A stretch of DNA of 64,000 nucleotides from Anaerolineales bacterium (GTDB taxonomy: Bacteria; Chloroflexota; Anaerolineae; Anaerolineales; Villigracilaceae). How positions within the stretch are numbered: the first letter of the stretch is position 1; each line of letters opens with the position of its first letter. The notes below the pieces were generated by a model. It ran no database searches and was not told the origin of the DNA. It worked only from the letters and a program-made list of their open reading frames with translations. The stretch lies in NCBI GenBank assembly GCA_030583905.1, contig CP129481.1:3502136-3566135 (forward strand). Direction: 5' to 3'. Positions 51,629 to 59,886 of this stretch are shown here, piece after piece. The position numbers and the translations under genes are program-made.

Positions 51629-51676
51629 ATAAAAAAAGAATTCACCCCTTGACTAGACAATCAAGGGGCAAATTCA
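51629..51676 (-). terminator. Rho-independent terminator downstream of tRNA-Asn
   Basis: On the minus strand GAATTTGCCCCTTGA and TCAAGGGGTGAATTC form a long stem, then TTTTTTT. It sits 10 bases past the tRNA 3' end and was brought by the element, since it lies inside the right attachment site. Confidence 0.9.
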
Positions 51677-51685
51677 TTTTGTAAA

Positions 51686-51761
51686 TGGCTCCTGGCATAG
51701 GACTTGAACCTATAACCTAGCGGTTAACAGCCGCTCGCTCCGCCGATTGAGCTAGCCAGGA
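51686..51761 (-). tRNA. tRNA-Asn (anticodon GTT)
   Basis: A complete 76-base cloverleaf on the minus strand: acceptor stem TCCTGGC/GCCAGGA, D arm GCTC/GAGC, anticodon arm AGCGG-CTGTTAA-CCGCT with anticodon GTT, T arm ATAGG-TTCAAGT-CCTAT, and an encoded 3' CCA. Its 3' half (51686-51723) is the element's right attachment site. Confidence 0.97.
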
Positions 51762-51810
51762 ACGCGAACGGTATTATATGTATAAGCGCCGGGTATGTCA
51801 AGTAAAAACC

Positions 51811-52803
51811 TTAATACCGGATTGCGCTCAAATTATCAAGTTTATCGGTTGTGTGCGTAGCAGTGATCTGGCGGACAGTTCCCGTCAAGCCGCGCACCAC
51901 CAGCGTATCCGTCGTAATGTGATCGCCGTAATACCGGACGCCCTTGAGCAGTTCCCCATCCGTGATGCCCGTGGTGGCAAAAAAGACATCCTCGGATGAG
52001 ACTAGGTCATCCATGGTCAACACTTTGTCGAAATCAAAGCCCGCCTCGCGCCCGCGCCGAAGTTCGTCCTCGTCACGCGCGTATAACTTGCCCTGAATCT
52101 CACCGCCCATGGCGCGCAGCGCGCAAGCGGTAATGACGCCTTCGGGAGTCCCGCCAACACCGAACAACACATCCACGCCCGAATCGGAGCGCGCTGTCAT
52201 CAACGCTGCAGCAACATCCCCGTCCGGGATCGAGCGGATACGCGCACCCGCCCTGCGGATCTCGGCGATCATCGCTTCATGGCGCGGGCGGTCAAGGATG
52301 ATCGTCGTCAGATCCTTCACATCCTTGCCTTTTGCCTTTGCAATGGCATGCAGGTTTTCAGTGATCGATTTTTCGATATCGATCTTTCCCTTTGCCCGCG
52401 GTCCCACTGCGATCTTGTTCATATAAACAAAAGGACCGGGATCGAACATCGTCCCGCGCGGGGCAACCGCCACCATCGCCAGCGAATTGGAGCGTCCAAA
52501 CGCCAGAGGGCGGGTCCCGTCAATGGGGTCCACGGCAACATCCACGTCCGGTTTTGAGCCGTTGCCCACGATCTCGCCATTGAACAACATCGGGGCTTTA
52601 TCCTTCTCCCCTTCACCAATGACGATGATCCCGTTCATGTCCACTGTACCGAGGACGAGCCGCATCGCATTCACCGCAGCCTGATCCGCCCCTTCTTTAT
52701 CGCCTCGTCCCATGAAGCGACCTGCCATCATTGCCGCCGCTTCGGTCACCCGCGCCAGTTCAAGCGCGAGGTTGCGTGTGGGTGTTGCGCCAAGTACGTC
52801 CAT
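51811..52803 (-). CDS. glpX: Fructose-1,6-bisphosphatase class II
   Basis: Gluconeogenic hydrolysis of fructose 1,6-bisphosphate. The 330-residue GlpX-type protein has GEGEKDKAPML, the metal-binding DPIDGTRPLAFG and [17 protein letters not shown] is 5 bases before the ATG at 52803, which is preferred over the longer frame. It follows cdsA by 11 bases and is probably the last gene of the rpsB-cdsA group. Confidence 0.95.
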   Translation of the reverse strand: MDVLGATPTRNLALELARVTEAAAMMAGRFMGRGDKEGADQAAVNAMRLVLGTVDMNGIIVIGEGEKDKAPMLFNGEIVGNGSKPDVDVAVDPIDGTRPLAFGRSNSLAMVAVAPRGTMFDPGPFVYMNKIAVGPRAKGKIDIEKSITENLHAIAKAKGKDVKDLTTIILDRPRHEAMIAEIRRAGARIRSIPDGDVAAALMTARSDSGVDVLFGVGGTPEGVITACALRAMGGEIQGKLYARDEDELRRGREAGFDFDKVLTMDDLVSSEDVFFATTGITDGELLKGVRYYGDHITTDTLVVRGLTGTVRQITATHTTDKLDNLSAIRY

Positions 52804-52814
52804 GTTTCCTCCAG

Positions 52815-53627
52815 TTATAGAATGAACCAGGTCAGATAATAGTAGCCGATCACAGCCCCCCACAACCACGAGTCGATGCGGTCAAAGAAACCGCCGTGAC
52901 CGGGGATGATGTCGCTTGAATCCTTGATGCCAGACTGGCGTTTGATCATGCTCTCGCCGAGATCGCCCAGCGGAGGGATGGAACCCAACAACAAACCCAT
53001 GATCGCCCCCTGCAATATCGTGATATCGCTCGTCAGGTTGCCAAATGTGGTAAAGACGTAGACATAAAAACCGCCGGTAACGGCTCCAGTGAAGACACTG
53101 GCTGCGTAGCCCTCCCAGCTTTTCTTGGGGCTGAGGCGGGGCGCCATCTTGTGTTTTCCGTATGCCCTGCCGATCGAGTAGGCGCCTGAATCCCCCGACC
53201 AGACGCAGAACATCACGAGCATGAACCACCAGCCGCCATCAGGCAGGTTGCGGAGGTCAAGCAGGTACGAGCCGATCCAGCCGATATATACGATGCCGCC
53301 GACAGTCACCCCAAAATCAAGCGCGGATTGGTCACGTCCGCGCTCGTATTGGACTAGATGAACCGTCATCGCCAAAAGAATGATGGCGGCAAATATGGGC
53401 TGTGCATACTGCGGGAAGAACATACGAGCCACAGTGACTGCCGCCACGCCGCCCAAAGTGACAGCCATGTTCGCTTCGAACTTCACCGCCCGGAATAAAT
53501 GCACATATTCCCACGCCGCACCGATCAGGAACGTACCCATCAATAAATAATAAAAGATGCCGCCAAATATGATGGCGGGCAATCCTACTGCTGCTAATCC
53601 GAGTGCTGTGAAAACTCTTTTACGCAT
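52815..53627 (-). CDS. cdsA: Phosphatidate cytidylyltransferase
   Basis: Makes CDP-diacylglycerol for phospholipids. The 270-residue membrane enzyme has about eight helices and the signature SMIKRQSGIKDSSDIIPGHG near the C-terminus, with the catalytic aspartates in FDRIDS. The ATG at 53627 overlaps the end of uppS by 8 bases. Confidence 0.95.
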   Translation of the reverse strand: MRKRVFTALGLAAVGLPAIIFGGIFYYLLMGTFLIGAAWEYVHLFRAVKFEANMAVTLGGVAAVTVARMFFPQYAQPIFAAIILLAMTVHLVQYERGRDQSALDFGVTVGGIVYIGWIGSYLLDLRNLPDGGWWFMLVMFCVWSGDSGAYSIGRAYGKHKMAPRLSPKKSWEGYAASVFTGAVTGGFYVYVFTTFGNLTSDITILQGAIMGLLLGSIPPLGDLGESMIKRQSGIKDSSDIIPGHGGFFDRIDSWLWGAVIGYYYLTWFIL

Positions 53628-54366
53628 TAGATTCCTGTAGTTCCCCCGAAGATACCTTTCCATAGCGCCTGTCGCGGTGGGCAAACGCATCCAACGCGCG
53701 GCGGTATTCTGCCTTGTCAAAATCGGGCCAATAGGTGGGGGTGATGTACCACTCCGAGTAGGCGGCTTGCCAGATCAAGAAGTTGCTTACGCGCAATTCG
53801 CCCGATGTGCGGATAATCAGATCGGGGTCGGGCACACCAGCCGTGAAGAGATATTTATTGACCATTTCGTCGGTCACATCCTCGGCAGGGATGCCGTCCC
53901 TAATGATCTTTTGGATGGCACAGACGATCTCATCGCGCCCGCCGTAGTTGAACGCGACGTTCAGAACGAGCCTGTCATTGTTCTTTGTCAGATCGATCGC
54001 TTTCAGGACCTTTTGCTGGATCTTCGGATCCAATCGTTCCAGCCGCCCGATGTGACGCAACTGCACCCCTTCTTTGTCCAGTTCGCTCAATTCACGGTCG
54101 ATCACGTCCTGCAAGATGAACATCAACCCCTGTACTTCCTCCGGCGGACGCCCCCAATTTTCGGTGGAAAAGGCATAGATGGTGAGATATTTGATCCCGA
54201 ACTCAACCGTCGAACGGATGACGCGGCGCAGGTTTTCGGTCCCTGCCTTGTGACCGGCGAGGCGCGGCAAACCGCGTTGAAGCGCCCAACGTCCATTGCC
54301 GTCCATGATCATGGCAACATGCTGGGGGATCTTTTCAAGAGGAATAGGTTGTGGGGTTTCTGTCAT
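53620..54366 (-). CDS. uppS: Isoprenyl transferase (undecaprenyl diphosphate synthase)
   Basis: Builds the C55 lipid carrier for cell-wall and glycan synthesis. The 248-residue enzyme has the catalytic aspartate in MIMDGNGRWA and the IRTSGELRVSNFLIWQ and YSEWY motifs. In-frame ATGs at 54399 and 54381 would add up to 11 residues; none of the three has a good ribosome-binding site, and 54366 fits the family best. It lies between frr and cdsA, the common bacterial order. Confidence 0.94.
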   Translation of the reverse strand: MTETPQPIPLEKIPQHVAMIMDGNGRWALQRGLPRLAGHKAGTENLRRVIRSTVEFGIKYLTIYAFSTENWGRPPEEVQGLMFILQDVIDRELSELDKEGVQLRHIGRLERLDPKIQQKVLKAIDLTKNNDRLVLNVAFNYGGRDEIVCAIQKIIRDGIPAEDVTDEMVNKYLFTAGVPDPDLIIRTSGELRVSNFLIWQAAYSEWYITPTYWPDFDKAEYRRALDAFAHRDRRYGKVSSGELQESNA

Positions 54367-54414
54367 TTTGTAAGATACCATTTTCGATGCAAAACGCATC
54401 GAAAGGCGCGCAGG

Positions 54415-54984
54415 CTAGACTTCCATGATGTCTTTTTCTTTATTCTGTCCGAGGCGTGCGATCTCTTCCACGAATTTATCGGTCAGTTTTTGCAGGTCAT
54501 CTTCGCCGCGCTTGAGGTCGTCTTCGGTGATGAGCTTTTCCTTTTCGTAATCACGCAGGTCATTGTGGAGGTCGCGGCGGATGTTGCGGACAGCAATGCG
54601 CGCCTCTTCGAGACGGTGGTTCATGTGCTTGACCAGTTCGCGGCGGCGTTCCTCGTTCAGCGGGGGCAGGTTCAGGTGGATGGTCTTGCCGTCAGAATTG
54701 GGATTCAACCCAAGGTCCGAGGTACGAATCGCCCGTTCGATATCTTTTAGAGAACCGGCATCGAACGGTTTGATCATCAGGGAGCGCGGCTCAGGTACGC
54801 TGATCGAAGCGAGATTCATGAGCGGGGTCGGCGTGCCGTAATATTCCACAGAGAGTTTTTCCACAAGGGCGGGGCTGGCACGCCCCGTGCGGATACCCGC
54901 CAGATCATCACTGAGGGATTGGATCGCGCCTTGCATACGATGTTCGGCGTCTTTCAACAGATCTTTGATTTCGTCAGTACTCAC
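54415..54984 (-). CDS. frr: Ribosome recycling factor
   Basis: Splits post-termination ribosomes together with EF-G. The 189-residue protein has the three-helix and beta-sandwich layout (IRTGRASPALVEKLSVEYYG, PPLNEERRRELVK, NIRRDLHNDL). The start is a GTG at 54984 with GGAGG 6 bases upstream. About 180 bases separate it from pyrH, including the pyrH terminator, so frr probably has its own promoter. Confidence 0.95.
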   Translation of the reverse strand: MSTDEIKDLLKDAEHRMQGAIQSLSDDLAGIRTGRASPALVEKLSVEYYGTPTPLMNLASISVPEPRSLMIKPFDAGSLKDIERAIRTSDLGLNPNSDGKTIHLNLPPLNEERRRELVKHMNHRLEEARIAVRNIRRDLHNDLRDYEKEKLITEDDLKRGEDDLQKLTDKFVEEIARLGQNKEKDIMEV

Positions 54985-55093
54985 GATCTTCCTCCTGAAA
55001 TTGATTACGTTACAAGGATACCTTAAAACGAGAATTTAGGCTATGGGAAGCGGTTGTTATGAGAGTTTATGCAAAAAATGGAGAGACTCGCAA

Positions 55094-55141
55094 AGAAAAA
55101 ACAGTCCTCCCGCGGCTTCCAAAACGGAAAACAGCGGGAGG
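55094..55141 (-). terminator. Rho-independent terminator after pyrH
   Basis: On the minus strand CCTCCCGC and GCGGGAGG form the stem with a 20-base loop, followed by ACTGTTTTTTC. It splits the pyrH-frr neighbours into two units, or acts as a partial terminator. Confidence 0.75.
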
Positions 55142-55163
55142 AATAAGCTCAAACAACGGATTT

Positions 55164-55880
<717 letters not shown>

Positions 55881-55917
55881 TCATGCCTCCGTTGGTCTAC
55901 ATCATAATTCCATGCAG

Positions 55918-55945
55918 AAAAAAAGCCAACCCGAAGGCTGGCTTC
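55918..55945 (-). terminator. Terminator after tsf
   Basis: On the minus strand AAGCCAGCC and GGTTGGCTT form a stem with one mismatch and a CTTCGGG-type loop, followed by TTTTTC. Confidence 0.8.
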
Positions 55946-55954
55946 TTAATGAAT

Positions 55955-56557
55955 TTACTTGGTGCTTTCACCCAACTCCCAGCGCTGGAAGCGGCGCACG
56001 ATCACGTTCTCGCCAATAGCGGCGACATTCTGCAAAATGAGCTTTTCAATGGTGATCGACTCATCGCGGATGTAGGCTTGACGCATCAGGCAGACCTCAT
56101 CCTTGAACTTTTCGATGCGGCCTTCCACGATCTTCTCCAGAACGTTATCAGGTTTGCCTTCCTCCTTGGCACGGGCGCGGGCGATCTCCGCCTCGTGTTC
56201 AAGTTCGGAAGCGGGTATTTCCTCGGCGGTGATATAACGCGGGGAACCTGCAGCGATCTGCAGTGCGATCTCGTGAGCCAGCGTGCGGAACTGCTCATTG
56301 CGCGCCACAAAATCGGTCTCGCAGTTGATCTCCACCATCACGCCGACACGCCCATTGCCGTGGGAATAGAGTTCAACAACGCCGTTGGACGCATCGCGGT
56401 CAGAGCGTTTGGCGGCGGTCGCCATTCCCTTTTCGCGCAACCAATCCACAGCCTTGTCAAAATCGCCATTTGCTTCCTGAAGCGCTTTGCGGCAATCCAG
56501 CATGGGGGCGCTGGTTGCAGCGCGAAGCTGCTTGATCATCTCTGTAGTAATTTCCAT
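55955..56557 (-). CDS. tsf: Elongation factor Ts
   Basis: Nucleotide-exchange factor for EF-Tu. The protein has 200 residues, the short form found in several phyla rather than the 280-residue E. coli form. Features are the N-terminal UBA-like domain with MLDCRKALQEANGDFDKAVDWLR's core, the conserved INCETDFVARN, and a C-terminal helix pair. AAGGA is 7 bases before the ATG. It is 35 bases downstream of rpsB. Confidence 0.95.
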   Translation of the reverse strand: MEITTEMIKQLRAATSAPMLDCRKALQEANGDFDKAVDWLREKGMATAAKRSDRDASNGVVELYSHGNGRVGVMVEINCETDFVARNEQFRTLAHEIALQIAAGSPRYITAEEIPASELEHEAEIARARAKEEGKPDNVLEKIVEGRIEKFKDEVCLMRQAYIRDESITIEKLILQNVAAIGENVIVRRFQRWELGESTK

Positions 56558-56592
56558 TTTACAATCCTTAAACTTGACTTTCTATCTGCTGA

Positions 56593-57561
56593 TTATTCTT
56601 GCGAAGGCGTGTCGGCACCTTCCGCGGGTGCGGAGGATTCGGACTGCGCTTCTTCCTTGACCGGTGCGGCTGGCGTTTCAGTTACAGTTTCCTCCGCCGA
56701 TCCTGGATCTTCCGCTTTGCGGTTGACGTTCAACTTGGCAAGCGTGGCTTCACCAAGCAGAACATCATCATCCATCGATTCATCCTGCTCAGCCTCAGTG
56801 ACAGGTTTGCGGGCTGGACGGGATTTCGACCTGCTCTCCGGCTTTTCACCTTCAGCCTGTTCGGGCTCGTCTTCCTTGCGCATGGCTTGTCCTTCGAGGA
56901 CGGCATCTGCCATTTTGGAGACCAGCAGTTTGATGGCGCGGATGGCATCATCATTGGAAGGGATGACGTAATCGATATCCTGCGGATTGCAATTGGTGTC
57001 CACCAGCGCAACGATCGGGATCTTGAGTAGATTGGCTTCGCGCACAGCGGAATCTTCGCGACCCACATCAACAATGAAGAGCAGATCAGGGACGCGCTTC
57101 ATGATGCGCGCGCCGGAGAGACGGGTCTGCAGGCGGGTAATATCGCGCTCGATCAACAAGCCTTCTTTTTTCGTGAGGCGGTTGATCTCGCCGCTATCGC
57201 GCAGATTCTCAAGTCGTTCCAGTTCCTGGATGCGCTTGTACATGGTCGACCAGTTGGTGAGCATGCCGCCCATCCAGCGTTCGGTGACATAAGGCATGCC
57301 GCAGCGGGTCGCCTCTTCGGCAACGGTTTCCTGCGCCTGGCGCTTCGTGCCGACGAACAGAACGGTTCCGCCGTTCGCAACCGCATCACGGATGACGTTA
57401 TATGCCTGATTTGCAAGCTTGACAGTCTGCTGCAGATCGAGGATGTGAATCCCGTTACGTTCCGTGAAAATGTACGGTTTCATACGGGGGTCCCACTTGT
57501 TCGTACGATGCCCGAAGTGGACGCCGCTCTCAAGCAGGGCTTTCATGGAAATGACAGCCAT
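56593..57561 (-). CDS. rpsB: 30S ribosomal protein S2 with a long C-terminal extension
   Basis: Small-subunit protein S2. Residues 1-230 are the normal domain (LLESGVHFGHRTNKWDPRM, GTVLFVGTKRQAQETV, VDTNCNPQDIDYVIPSNDDA). About 92 further residues form a low-complexity, mostly acidic tail rich in Glu, Pro, Ala and Ser. The family is usually near 230-260 residues. AAGGAG is 6 bases before the ATG. A structured leader and promoter lie upstream. Confidence 0.96.
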   Translation of the reverse strand: MAVISMKALLESGVHFGHRTNKWDPRMKPYIFTERNGIHILDLQQTVKLANQAYNVIRDAVANGGTVLFVGTKRQAQETVAEEATRCGMPYVTERWMGGMLTNWSTMYKRIQELERLENLRDSGEINRLTKKEGLLIERDITRLQTRLSGARIMKRVPDLLFIVDVGREDSAVREANLLKIPIVALVDTNCNPQDIDYVIPSNDDAIRAIKLLVSKMADAVLEGQAMRKEDEPEQAEGEKPESRSKSRPARKPVTEAEQDESMDDDVLLGEATLAKLNVNRKAEDPGSAEETVTETPAAPVKEEAQSESSAPAEGADTPSQE

Positions 57562-57733
57562 TGTTACTCCTTAACTTGTGCCGTTCTCCAACGCGCAGTT
57601 CATTGACTGGCGCGGAACGGAATGAGTTTAGCGGGGTTGATGACCCGCTCAGGGACGCTTATTGCCCGTCCCAAGCAGAATGTGCCCTTTTTAGGGCGGC
57701 AGGATTATAACACAAGAATCCGACCGTAGACAA
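57562..57733 (-). promoter_or_regulatory. Promoter and structured leader of rpsB-tsf
   Basis: On the minus strand -35 TTGTCT (57728-57733) and -10 TATAAT (57704-57709) are 18 bases apart. The leader of about 135 bases contains hairpins GCGGGT/ACCCCGC and GCGCCAGT/ACTGCGC. It could be the site of S2 autoregulation, as rpsB leaders are in other bacteria. Confidence 0.6.
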
Positions 57734-57782
57734 AAGACGGCAGACCATTTTTCGTCGTCCACGGTCTACCGTCCATCGTCCG

Positions 57783-58703
57783 CTACCCCACGTAATCACA
57801 CCACGCTTCGTACTTCGCAATCCTGCCGCGGATCGCATCATGATACACATTCTGGATCTCGCGCGTGACCTTGCCCGACCTGCCATCGCCGATCTTGCGG
57901 AAGTCGATCTCGCATAGCCCGATCACCTCCGCCGCCGTGCCGCACACGAAGACCTCATCGGCGTTATACAACTGGTCACGCGAAATGGGAATTTCACTCA
58001 CACTGTAGCCCAAATCTTTGGCTATCGTATGGATGGAATGACGTGTAATACCCTCCAACACAGGTGCGGTGGACGGGGTGAATATTTTTCCGCGCTTCAC
58101 GATGAACAGGTTTTCGCCCGTGCACTCGGCAATGTATCCCTGCGGGTCGAGCATGATCGCCTCCTCAAATCCCAGCCGGACAGACTCGGTCTTTGCCAGA
58201 ATGCTGTTGACATAATTCCCAGCGATCTTTGCCTTGGTCATCATCACATTCGGGTGATGGCGCGTGAACGACGAAATATTCGCGCGGATCCCTTTTGCCA
58301 GCGATTCCTCACCAAGGTAATTCGACCATTGCCACACGGCGATCATCAAGGCGGGCTTGCCCGCATCCACATTTAAATTCCATGCGCCGCCTGTCAAATA
58401 AAGAAGCGGACGGATGTAACATTCATCGAAACCGTTCGCCTTCACCGTCTCCTTGATCGCCTTCGAAACATCGTCCGCAGTGTACGGCAAATCGCGGAAG
58501 CCGAAGATCTCCGCCGATTTGAGCAAGCGTTCCGAATGTTCCTGCAAACGAAAAACCGCTGATCCCTTATCCGTCTTATACGCGCGGATACCTTCGAACA
58601 CCGCTGCGCCATAATGCAATGCCGCGGTCAACATGTGGACGGTGGCTTTCTCGAACTCCACCAACTCGCCATCCGACCAGATATATTTCGACTCCATTCC
58701 CAT
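57783..58703 (-). CDS. ilvE: Branched-chain amino acid aminotransferase
   Basis: Final transamination to leucine, isoleucine and valine. The 306-residue fold-type IV PLP enzyme has HYGAAVFEGIRAY, the lysine region TKAKIAGNYVNS, ECTGENLFIVK and FVCGTAAEV. It starts 3 bases after leuB, at the end of the branched-chain operon. AGGAG precedes the ATG by 10 bases; an ATG two codons in is also possible. Confidence 0.95.
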   Translation of the reverse strand: MGMESKYIWSDGELVEFEKATVHMLTAALHYGAAVFEGIRAYKTDKGSAVFRLQEHSERLLKSAEIFGFRDLPYTADDVSKAIKETVKANGFDECYIRPLLYLTGGAWNLNVDAGKPALMIAVWQWSNYLGEESLAKGIRANISSFTRHHPNVMMTKAKIAGNYVNSILAKTESVRLGFEEAIMLDPQGYIAECTGENLFIVKRGKIFTPSTAPVLEGITRHSIHTIAKDLGYSVSEIPISRDQLYNADEVFVCGTAAEVIGLCEIDFRKIGDGRSGKVTREIQNVYHDAIRGRIAKYEAWCDYVG

Positions 58704-58706
58704 AAC

Positions 58707-59798
58707 TCAACTCTCCTCTATTTTTTTAATAATTTCATCCGTCATCTGACGGGTCGTTAACGTTTCGCCGATGTCCGCCGTCCGCGCGCCGTCGGTGATG
58801 GTTCGATTGACCGCATCTTCGATTGCACAGGCTTCGGATTCTAACTTAAACGAATAACGCATCATCATTGCCGCCGAAAGGATCGTGCCAATCGGATTTG
58901 CGATTCCCTTGCCTGCGATATCCGGAGCAGAGCCGTGGATCGGCTCATACAATCCCATTCTCGCTTCGCCTTCGGACCTCAAGCCTGATACGCCCAAACT
59001 GGCAGAGGGCAGCATCCCCATCGACCCCGCCAGCACGGATGCTTCGTCCGTGAGAATGTCGCCGAACATGTTCTCGGTCACGACCACGTCAAACGAAGCG
59101 GGAGCAGTGATCAGCTTCATCGAGGCGGTATCCACCAGCGTATGTTCAAGTTCGATGTCAGGATTCTCCGTCCCGATGGAAGAGGCGATCTGCCGCCATA
59201 GGCGGGAGGATTCCAGCACGTTGGCTTTATCCACTGAGGTGACTTTTTTCCTGCGTCCGCGCGCCAGTTCGAAGGCAAGGTTGAGAATGCGGCGGATTTC
59301 GTAATCGTAATATTCGAGCGTATCCACCGCGCGTTCGTGACCGTCTTTCATCTCGCGCATTTTGGGTCGACCGAAATACAGCCCGCCTGTGAGTTCGCGT
59401 ATGACGAGAATATCCACGCCCTGCAGTTTTTCAGGCTTGAGCGGGGAACGATCCGCAAGCGCGGGATGCACTGTGACGGGACGAAGATTCGCAAACACAC
59501 CGAGACCTTTGCGAAGCGCGAGCAAACCGCGTTCGGGTCTGTCCTTTGCATTTGGGTCATCCCATTTCGGTCCGCCCACTGCGCCGAACAAAACCGCGTC
59601 AGAAGACTGACAATCTGCAAGGGTTTCATCGGTGAGCGAGGAACCATATTTATCAATCGAACAGCCGCCCATCAGACGCTCTTTAAAATCGAAGGTGTGA
59701 TTGTATTTGCTGGCAACTATGTCCAACACGCGTACAGCTTCGCCGACCACTTCGGGTCCGATGCCATCGCCAGGGAGGAGAGTGATTTTGAAATTCAT
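58707..59798 (-). CDS. leuB: 3-isopropylmalate dehydrogenase
   Basis: Oxidative decarboxylation of 3-isopropylmalate in leucine synthesis. In cimA-containing organisms it can also act on citramalate-derived 3-methylmalate. The 363-residue protein has [16 protein letters not shown] at the start, [10 protein letters not shown], and [20 protein letters not shown]. It is 88 bases downstream of cimA, across a palindromic repeat. Confidence 0.96.
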   Translation of the reverse strand: MNFKITLLPGDGIGPEVVGEAVRVLDIVASKYNHTFDFKERLMGGCSIDKYGSSLTDETLADCQSSDAVLFGAVGGPKWDDPNAKDRPERGLLALRKGLGVFANLRPVTVHPALADRSPLKPEKLQGVDILVIRELTGGLYFGRPKMREMKDGHERAVDTLEYYDYEIRRILNLAFELARGRRKKVTSVDKANVLESSRLWRQIASSIGTENPDIELEHTLVDTASMKLITAPASFDVVVTENMFGDILTDEASVLAGSMGMLPSASLGVSGLRSEGEARMGLYEPIHGSAPDIAGKGIANPIGTILSAAMMMRYSFKLESEACAIEDAVNRTITDGARTADIGETLTTRQMTDEIIKKIEES

Positions 59799-59818
59799 TT
59801 ATATGTTTTCCATTTCGC

Positions 59819-59882
59819 AGGGGCGCGGTCTCCGCGCCCAGCTTTCATCATCAATCTTGAGCGGGGAAACCGCGCCCCTACA
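59819..59882. repeat. GC-rich intergenic palindromes between cimA and leuB
   Basis: GGGCGCGGTCTCCGCGCCC is followed by GCGGGGAAACCGCGCCCCTAC, which is its approximate inverse. The CCCCTAC end matches the GTAGG/CCTAC-framed repeats near 15,005. It lies inside the operon and could act as a partial terminator or mRNA-stability element. Confidence 0.55.
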
Positions 59883-59886
59883 AATC

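Larger units (their letters stand above)
45259..51723. mobile_element. Integrated 6.4-kb element in tRNA-Asn with recombinase, Rep and restriction-modification genes
   Basis: The unit is bounded by 38-bp direct repeats and measures 6,427 bases from repeat to repeat. Leftward genes: XRE regulator, DNA methyltransferase, restriction enzyme. Rightward genes: a 71-residue protein, Rep_trans initiator, four-helix membrane protein with a zinc-ribbon extension, HTH/zinc-ribbon protein, tyrosine recombinase. The restriction part is visibly AT-rich. There is no capsid, Zot or conjugation gene, so it looks like a small integrative plasmid-like element rather than a phage. No recognised element name fits. 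Confidence 0.88.

Noticed and set aside
45259..51723. The element as an inovirus or other prophage
   Set aside because: Rep_trans would fit a filamentous phage, but there is no Zot-type ATPase, coat protein or other virion gene.
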